Source: Norana najaformis (lineage: Eukaryota; Annelida; Clitellata; Crassiclitellata; Hormogastridae). Taken from it: a stretch of 64,000 nt of DNA. A program made the translations under genes and the position numbers. This document shows, piece after piece, positions 56,425 through 64,000 of the stretch. Numbering within the stretch: the stretch's first letter is position 1; each line of letters begins with the position of its first letter. The stretch spans positions 26,488,953-26,552,952 of the forward strand of contig OZ029916.1 in assembly GCA_964023275.1 (NCBI GenBank), written 5' to 3'. The notes below the pieces were generated by a model, which had not been told where the DNA came from, made no database searches, and saw nothing but the letters and a program-made list of their open reading frames with translations.

Positions 56425-56540
56425 TTTACCTTGTCTTACCTTATCTAATCTTACCTTATCTTACCTTACCTTATCTTTCCTTACTTTACTTTATTTTACC
56501 TTGCTTTACTTTATCTAACCTCACTTTACCTTACCTCACA
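56425..56540. repeat. Degenerate TTACC pentanucleotide array
   Basis: Units TTACC, TTATC and TTACT follow each other for about 115 bp. A weaker run of the same words lies at 54730-54805. Confidence 0.85.
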
Positions 56541-56768
56541 TACAGGGACTGGTGCTACAAAATCATCAGGCTGATGTAGGCCTAGCAGAGAACGTCCGAA
56601 AGCATGGTTGTTGCACGCCAAGTATATAGGATCTTTACACTTGCGCATACGGGGTTTGCTTTGATCTTACGTCGTGTGAGACTGACTGTTCGTTGTGACA
56701 GAGATTCCAGAGATCAAGCTACGATATAGCTTTCACTGTTGCTGGATTATTTTTGCTATGTTTACATG

Positions 56769-56848
56769 TTTGCGTATATCTGAATCTTTTTATAGCGCCG
56801 TTTAAGAACCTCTCACAGGCGCCAGAAGATGGTTATCTGACAGTTTAA
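56769..56848 (+). repeat. Unnamed repeat R3, copy B
   Basis: Second copy of the element at 53058-53130, same orientation. Confidence 0.65.
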
Positions 56849-57861
56849 AATAATCTGATTGAAGATAAGTTGAAAATATTTCTTCATTTGTTTCTGGCAC
56901 ATTAAACAGAATATTGTGCCGCCGAAAGAACGGTCCCGTGCTCGAGAAGACGCGATGTGCTCGCGTCGTCATACAGGAGAGCGGGACCAACAGCTCCACA
57001 CGGGTGCGGAACACAATGATCGTCGAGCCAATTGGCTCGAGACAGGAAGACAGATTATCTTTGATAAATCCTTTAGTAGCACTGACTATCCAGGCTTGAC
57101 TGGGAGCAGTGAAATGTTTTTCGCATTTCTTCAAAACATGTCATGTTCTCTCCAAGCTGCACGCGTGAACGCGCGCACGACCTTTGAGGTAAGGGGCACA
57201 AACATTTTCTGTTAGCGCACAAAATTATTTTGTGAATGTTCATATTATTTAAAAGTTAAATTTTGCTAATTGTATCAGCTGTTAGCATATTTAGCCTATA
57301 ATGTTCAGAAGGCCAAAAACTAGGTTTCCATACCCCATGCATGTTGCGAAATTTTAGGGCATACCAGCCTACGTGGTGAAATTCCTACCGAGAGCTACAT
57401 AACATACTGGGCTACTGAGCTGGTCACCAGTTCCCACCGGAGCCGTTGAATGGTTCTTGTTCCAACCAGTTCCCTCATCTCTGGAAGGAGAAATTTCTGG
57501 TGGAATCATTCCGGTTGAAATTCAGCAGCCACCCTGTGAAAGAGAAACATTGGAATTAAGCAGGAAGAGAGGTTGAGGCTCGTGATTAATGATCGCCAAT
57601 ATTTTGGGGTCAATTACGGTATAGAGGCAATGATGTCCTGTGAAACGAGGAATTTGGCTGATTCATGGCATATCTTTAATGTGAAACTGAATCGCCTTAT
57701 GTGTGTAGGACCTATTACCTGTATATGGGGCCTGCTAGAAGGCGTACCATAGCTACCTATAAAACCATTATCACTTCTTGATATACCTCTGTATCTCCAC
57801 CCCGACACAGCCTGGCAAACAGTAGGCTAGTACTCTAAAGGGTAAACTGTTCAGTCGAACT

Positions 57862-57864
<3 letters not shown>

Positions 57865-57892
<28 letters not shown>

Positions 57893-57900
57893 GCATACAC
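57865..57900. repeat. (CA)n microsatellite
   Basis: A short ACACAC array with one interruption. Confidence 0.93.
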
Positions 57901-58636
57901 ACATATATGAGCAATTTGCAGTTCACACCAATTTCCCGACTTTAAATAGGTTGTATATTAACTCTATCTGCTTTTGACGCCGTGCTTAGCCCAGGGCAAA
58001 GAGTAGTCATCAGGTGTAGGGCCCTCGTCGTGGCTCAGTCTCACACGCAGTTCATTACTGCAGATACCGATCCACTGGACGAGGAGTCTATGGCGACGAC
58101 GAATCCTTTATGCGGAGTAAGTGGATCGGAGGAGGCGAGGCTGCCGTGTAACATCACAGACAACAATGGTTCGTTACATAGTCGATCAACTCGCAACTCT
58201 TTTAGACTGGCCGCTCCTTTGTGTAGACTGGCCTCTCCGTTGACACGCTCATTAGCGGGGTGTCTCTGCCGGCGAAGGGGGAGGAAGCCCGGTCGGCGGA
58301 TGATGCCGTTTTAATTGCCGTCAGCCACTTGTCCGGTTGCCTCGGGCTCAGAGGCTTCTGTTAGGATACCGACCGAAGTGACCGGACCGTCCAGTCGCTT
58401 CGACCGTTGAGCTTTGAAATCGAATAGCGTGACATTGTGCGAGACGCGATCGTCGTTATTAGGTTGGCGTTTCACTGTTGGAAGTGTTGCGCATAAACCC
58501 AGGCTGTATTTATACATCAGTTGGTAATCGGACCCTGTATAAGGCTTAGTTGCCTTTGGGTCAACGCTACACGGGGTGTGAGGAATACAGTGCTTGGCAA
58601 TGAACCTTTTCTTTCCCTATATGATCGCGTTTCCTC

Positions 58637-59155
58637 TTGCGTCCACTCATGTCTTCCCACTTCCTCTTGTCTCCTGCGTACTCCTCCTGTTCAACCTCCC
58701 TGACACTATACGTCCTTCTTTCTTTTAGGCATCTCTCTTTGTCTCTCCCTTCTTATCTTTCATTGACTGTTTCGCTTCTTCCTGTCCTTCCTCTGCTTAT
58801 TATCCGTTCCATTTTCCATGCACTTTCCGTTATCTTTTTCTCCCGTCTTTTATCAGTCCTTTGTAACCTCTTTTCCATCATCTTTTCTTTGTTCCATCCT
58901 CCCTTCTCTTTTCCATCCTCTTCTCTTTCCATCCTCTTCTGTTTCCATCCTCTTCTCTTTCCGTCCTCTTTTTCTTTTCCACACTTTTCTCTTTTCATCC
59001 TGTCTTTCTCTTTTTCATTCTCTCCATGTTTCATCCTCTTCTGGGTGTGTTCGTGTATCTGTTTTGTGTCTATGTGTCTGATGTTTGCGTGTCTGTCTGT
59101 GTATTTCTGTCTGCCTGCCTGTCTGTCTGTATGCGTGTCTGACTGTCTGTAGCTC
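58637..59155. repeat. Polypyrimidine tract with TCTTTTCCATCC units, then (CTGT)n
   Basis: CT-rich sequence contains about six imperfect tandem copies of CCATCCTCTTCTCTTT (58895-58985). It passes into TGTGTCTG and CTGCCTGCCTGTCTG runs. The long Ser/Leu/Phe frame across it is compositional. Confidence 0.88.
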
Positions 59156-59175
59156 TAGATATACCCTTGGACGCG

Positions 59176-59500
59176 ACACTTGCGGCAGTTTCAACACTTT
59201 TGCAGCAATCAAGTTGTGGCTTTCGTGTCTGGCGCTATTTTGGTGTTGGCTGCTTTTGTGAGCTTCCTATAAGTTCGGCTATAAACGTAATGATGAACAT
59301 GTCAATTTGTTTGGTCGTTGAATACAGTTGTTTGACATCACGTATATCTCTGCACGATCTACATAGTTGGTGGAGAGAGAGACAACATCGCAAGCAATAA
59401 ACGCCTATAGCTGAGAAATAGGTGAAAGTTATTTTTGGAGCCACTTTCGCGGCCGTTTCAACACTTTTCCAGTAATCAAGTTGTGGCTTTCGTATCTGCC
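59176..59500. repeat. 58-bp direct repeat pair
   Basis: 59176-59233 and 59442-59500 share TTTCAACACTTTT, then AATCAAGTTGTGGCTTTCGT, about 90% alike and some 266 bp apart. The second copy is followed by a TGTGTGTAGG-type tract (59505-59605). Confidence 0.8.
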
Positions 59501-60481
59501 CTAATGTGTGCGTGCGTGTGCGTGTGGATGTGTGTGTAGGTGTGTGTATCTGTGTGTAGGTGTGCGTAGGTGTGCGTAGGTGTGCGTAGGTGTGTGTGTG
59601 TGACCGTCCACCCATTGTCATTGCTTGTCTGGTTAAGTCGAGCGCTAAAAGGCTGCAGGCAACGTAGATATAGGCTTATTGTGCAGCTAATCGAAGGACA
59701 GTCTATGCATTGGACAGACATACAGGCCGAGACATCAATCAATGTTCATTTATGGAAACTGTTCAAACAAACAAATAAACAAAGCTGTTCTTAAGAACAA
59801 CGTACAATGCACAGATAGGCCTATATAAAGCAGGACGTAGCCTAAATGTCGGCATATATGCACACTTGTAGATTTAGTCATATATCACATGTCGTATAAT
59901 CTTTGCATATAAACTGGTTGTGGAACCTAAGTCCCTTCTTGGTCTGTATATAGGGCCTAACTTCTGACATCTGACATCAGTGAAAGATTATTTGATAGAT
60001 GGAGTTGATCGGTTCATTGATAAACTTAAACAGTATTTAAATATTGGCTACATATCGGCCCCTCACTGCAAGAGGAAGCCGGTTGGCATACCGATCGTGA
60101 CTATCATATCAGAGATACGTAACTTGGGATAGCACGATCTCTAGAAGGGGACCTATTATGACGTGGTGCCCATTCATGCGGGCGTGGCGAAGGATCTTAT
60201 CCGATAAATTCTTTGAAAAATGAGCAGGTTGTTGGTATGGAAACATGTGTCAGCCCATGGCATAAGGAACGTAATTTTTCGGCTGTTGAGTAAGCAAGTT
60301 TTGAGCGAGCGTTTGCATAAGAATTTTCGTGACATCATATTAATGAGTCATCCGGTTAACTTGACCACAGGCTAATCACGTGCTTCCAGACACTGGGTGC
60401 GCCTATCTGCCACGTATCAAACACGTGCTGGGAACCTAGTGTGACGTCGGCTGCCTACTAAGTTTTCCCCTCCATTTCCTG

Positions 60482-60750
60482 TTACCATCTTCTTTGCGCT
60501 TCCTGTTGTGCCGCAAAGAATGTGTCCAATTGAGCTTGCAGTTGCCCATTTACGCAAATTTCTAGGGTTTCTCGTACATAATTGGACGGTTTTGGTCGAT
60601 TACCGTGGAACGACAACCATACGATATGCTTCGTCCAGCGTCTTCGGTTCCCTTTCTCGCACTTTAAGGGACAACTCCCGATCTCCGATCGCCTCGAGAA
60701 ATCCATCTCCAGCCACTATGTCCGTTGTTTCGTTCGAAGGTAGGCCTACT
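60482..60750 (-). pseudogene. Ty3/Gypsy gag remnant
   Basis: Minus-strand translation near 60610-60715 gives GDGFLEAIGDRELSLKVRE followed by REPKTLDEAYRMVV. This is the FLEALGD...LALKVRE(R)EPKTLDEAYR signature of gag capsids from invertebrate Ty3/Gypsy retrotransposons. A stop follows, and the coding sense continues in another frame. No LTR, protease or reverse transcriptase is seen nearby, so this is an isolated dead fragment. Family match is by recognition, not by search. Confidence 0.65.
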
Positions 60751-62855
60751 GGATAAACAAGCACAACAAACCTCCCAATGTCGTGTAGAAGATCACTTAA
60801 TTCTCATCTATTGGTTTTCAACGGTAGTATAGCTGAGCTCCGAAAGTCTCAACTTGTCCTTTAGTACCGTACACTGTAAAAAGAATTCTGTAAATTTATG
60901 GGAAAACTTAGCAAAATGTGTACAATTGGCCAGAGTTAGTGGAGTATTGTCGCAGTCACGAGCATCTACTAAAGACCTTAACTGTGACTTTAATGTGACT
61001 AGTTAAGGTAAACGTTACCCATCACCCAGCAAGAGATGATCAATCATTTCAACTTCAACTTCCAGTCGAAACCGATAGTAGCTTTAAAAACCAATGAAAG
61101 AGTGAAAAGGTCAGACGGCCTGGCAAATTCCTAGTGTCCTCTTTGCCAAAGAAGATGTAGCCTAACAATGATTCATCCAATGTTGTGGCCGTTAACAACC
61201 AACTACTTGCGATGTGAATGTTTGTTGAGCAGTTTTGCTTCAGCTTTCACCGCATTTAATCTTGCCCATTATAATGGACTTTTTCCTGCATGTTAATATC
61301 TTGGGGTTGTGTTAAGCATAGCAAGCATGTGCCAATTATACTCTTTAATCGCTTGGTCTGTAGCTTGATGCACAAGGTGCTATTTGCGGTTGGAAGTAGC
61401 GGGGACACCTGTGAACAGAATTGTCAGCTGATTGGCTTAGATGTAGTCAAGTATACGGATTGTGAAACCAACTAGGGGAAGTTTCCATAGCTTACACAAC
61501 GAGCATGCTGATGCCTAATATCAATCAATGATTCTTGATTTATGTGCAAACAAGAGGTCGCTTCATTTTGCCTTGCTTTAGTCGAGTTCTTCGTTAGACC
61601 CTTATGTTTGTTCGTCATGCAAAGATGCAAATATATGGGTATTTCTTGTCTACTTCTCTTGTCCGCGTTGTCAATAAAAATAGCAAAAATTCACACCATA
61701 AATTGTGGCCTGTGTTTTCCGACGATTTTCGAACTCCGGACTGTAATGGCCTTAAACTCCTTAACCCAGTCTTTCATCGACGCATGTGACAAGCTATTTT
61801 GCTAATTTCAATTATTACTCTGAACTGACAACACTTACTGGTAGAGTTCACGCCGTCAACGGTTCGTGCGACCGTCGTAACTCGATACGACCCTATTTAT
61901 CAGTTACCAATCCACGTCCTGACAGGGCTGTCCGCCGATCGCGGCCTCCCGCTGATGCGTCTGAAGTAACGACGACGTCAGATGTCGCCAAGTACCATTT
62001 CGTTAATAAATACAGTCAGCTTCCGTGCTGTAAAGTCGGCCTTGACTGGTGGATAAACCACGGCGTGTTTGATCTTAATCTTGTCATTATTCCAATAAAT
62101 CAGAACTCATCTCTATCAGTACTTGCCCCTTCCTTCTTCTCTGGCTCAAGACGCAAAATGGGTAAGAACGATGACCAATAAGTGTTTTACTTCCGTTAAC
62201 GAATGATTAGTCATAGGCATGCTAAGTAACTTCTTATTCGTGTTCTCAAGCTTATTTGGTCCAGATGGCTCCATTACAAAGCCGAGAAATGGGGAGAATG
62301 GGAAAAGGGAAGAGAGCGAGGGAAAGAAGGAAGGGATGGGCCCGTCAAGTTATGGTGGAACAGGGTTACGGAGAAGCTCTGAGGCAGGTCCTGTGTATGT
62401 AATGTAATGCATTTCAAGTTCGCAAAAGTCACAACAGGTTGGCGGTTGAGATTCTGGGTCCGGTGAATAGGTTCGACGGTCAATTAATCCAGAACAGCGA
62501 GGATTGTGATTCCAAGGCCGAAATGGAATATGGAATACGACTGCCGGTAAGGAGCACCCCTTGCAAAATCAGCTGGTCTGAAAGCTAAATACGCCTGTAC
62601 CAATTATTCTTATTCGCGATCGCGATCTGTTATAGAATTGAAGGCCGTGAACGAACTGTGCACCTAGGCCACCTGGCGAAAGGTGACAAATTTTGCGTCA
62701 ACAAGCGCATATACTATTAGCTACTGAAATCTGTATGCCACTGTTAAGTTGGTATTGCTGCCGTAAATTCCATAGCATATGAGGCTTCGGTTCTAATATC
62801 GCACATTAGGGGCACTTTGCGGTAGGAAACGTTGTGGGAAAGACAGTACCGTAAT

Positions 62856-63010
62856 CTCCGGATTTATTCAGAGACCAAAGAAAGCTAAGTCGTAGGAACC
62901 AGCTTAATCACAGGCGCTCAGTCAACCCAAAATCTGTGTTAGGCAGACAAGGTCAGATTCCGTTCCGAGTCGATATTCAAGGCTGAAGCAAGTAGGCAGA
63001 CGGATTGGCT
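62856..63010 (-). mobile_element. CR1/L2 3'-tail fragment, diverged
   Basis: AAGAAAGCTAAGTCGTAGGA, then CAGCTTAATCACAGGCGCTC, matches the 3' tail at 41243-41400 and 27160 in the same orientation, with more substitutions. Confidence 0.8.
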
Positions 63011-63410
63011 AACATCACGAACGTGGACAATTATTCATCCTAATCGCAATATAGGCTCCAGCTGGTAGTCTGAACCAGCGAGGGGAACTTCACCTTACCT
63101 ACCCCATACAAATCGCACCCTTACTGACGAGGTCGAAACTAAAACCACTTCGACTGAAAAGTTACTTGTAACATTTTTCTATGCACGTCATAACTGAAAA
63201 GCACACTACAGCGTAATGTGCAATTTTGAAATGTTTTTAGACCACATCGGTTCAACTAATGACAGTGTTTGCCATTGTCCGGAGCATCATTGTTAGATTT
63301 CATACGCTGTATACTCGTTTAGTGATTTTAATGACAAAACAACAGAAGTCGCTGCAGGGAGTACAATTTCAGGCGCCAGGTCGCATCCACGCACTTGGGA
63401 ATGCCCCCAG

Positions 63411-63608
63411 GTAATCGTAATCATAAACTTGAGATTTCTATAGCGCCCACCGAAAACTAAGTCGCGGGGGCCAGCTTATTCATAGGCGCTCACTCGGAAC
63501 AAAATTGATAGGCAAGAAGGGTTCGGTTTGAAGTGAAGACCCAAGAGCCAGACAGGCTGGCAGTCGGACAGCTACGGTGGATGGTGTTTGGAATTGGATC
63601 TGGGTAAT
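63411..63608 (-). mobile_element. CR1/L2 3'-tail fragment
   Basis: It begins GTAATCGTAATCATAAACTT, then ATAGCGCCCACCGAAAACTA, and runs through ATTGATAGGCAAGAAGGGTT to GTTTGGAATTGGATCTGGG. It is closest to the tail at 27152. The remainder to 64000 shows nothing recognisable. Confidence 0.87.
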
Positions 63609-64000
63609 TTATTATTTTTAATATTATATGGACAAAGGCGTCTAGCCAGCCAGCACATCCATAGATTCGAACCCACAGCTGAAATTGCACAAATCTGATG
63701 AGTTTTATCTAGAGGGGGTGAGTGTATTGGATTGAACGAGGCAGTCATATCGGAGCTGATGGCCTCCGCGGTTATACGCCGTTCGACAATGTCATTCATG
63801 TCGATTTCACGTTATGGGTTCGGAATACGTCGAGTTGCAAAGCCGACGCTTTAGGCGCTCGGCATCCGTGCCACCTCATCTAGCGAGACACAGTTCCTGG
63901 GCCTTAGGGTCATAGGTCTAACAGTTGCAATCGGAATGGGGGCGGGGGGCTCCTGAAACTTATTATGGACCCCAACCATTTCTTTCTAGCGCCGCCGCTG

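Larger units (their letters stand above)
55556..64000. other. Upstream region of TBX20, no gene found
   Basis: Over 8.4 kb no exon with convincing protein similarity was found on either strand. It holds simple repeats, a gag remnant and retroposon tails, all listed separately. The core promoter of TBX20 should lie just right of 55555, but no TATA box at a proper distance or other defined element could be named. Confidence 0.5.

Noticed and set aside
57982..58314. 110-codon plus-strand frame
   Set aside because: CpG-richer DNA gives open frames more readily; no family resemblance or splice structure was found.
58637..59152. 171-codon Ser/Leu/Phe frame
   Set aside because: It is a low-complexity polypyrimidine tract with tandem units; it has no exon signals.
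61786..62181. 131-codon plus-strand frame
   Set aside because: It lacks a convincing ATG and any recognisable domain; composition resembles random translation.
1..64000. CRISPR array, prophage or bacterial operon
   Set aside because: Repeats are microsatellites or dispersed transposons, genes are intron-bearing, and there are no ribosome binding sites or spacer-repeat structure.

Overview
The window reads as nuclear DNA of an animal. It has AT-rich, intron-rich genes with GT/AG introns, several generations of interspersed repeats and many microsatellites. The best guess is a protostome of the lophotrochozoan side, probably a mollusc. The arguments are three well-conserved metazoan genes, abundant CR1/L2-type non-LTR retrotransposon debris, tRNA-derived SINEs and a Ty3/Gypsy gag remnant. 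The species call is an inference and is weaker than the gene calls. Nothing bacterial, viral or CRISPR-like was seen.

Layout. (1) 1-4522, + strand: the last seven coding exons of a classical tyrosine phosphatase of the PTPN5/PTPN7/PTPRR group, whose 5' part lies off the window. (2) 4523-16077: non-coding DNA with a 3'UTR candidate, SINEs, a retroposon copy with a nested inverted-repeat element, and an unannotatable AT-rich stretch. (3) 16078-24114, - strand: one uninterrupted reading frame of about 2678 codons, Ser/Glu-rich with degenerate internal repeats and two Cys clusters. I cannot assign it to a family. (4) 24115-28334: spacer between divergent genes, with retroposon fragments. (5) 28335-39639, + strand: a complete DDX51 RNA helicase in 15 phase-consistent exons (550 aa). 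(6) 40522-55555, - strand: a complete TBX20/midline T-box gene in 7 phase-consistent exons (680 aa), convergent with DDX51. Its last intron carries a nearly intact L2-type reverse transcriptase and a MITE. (7) 55556-64000: non-coding upstream region of TBX20 with simple repeats, a gag remnant and retroposon tails.

How the genes relate. They do not form a pathway. A MAP-kinase-type phosphatase, a ribosome-biogenesis helicase and a cardiac/neural transcription factor sit beside a large orphan protein. The exon structures of DDX51, TBX20 and the phosphatase were built by hand. The reading phase closes exactly across every junction, which is the main support for them.

The least explained items are the 2678-codon orphan frame, the strong excess of the 8-mer TAGGCCTA clustered in the right third, the short GCGCTATA-type tail stubs around the TBX20 exons, and several unnamed repeat families present here in two copies each.
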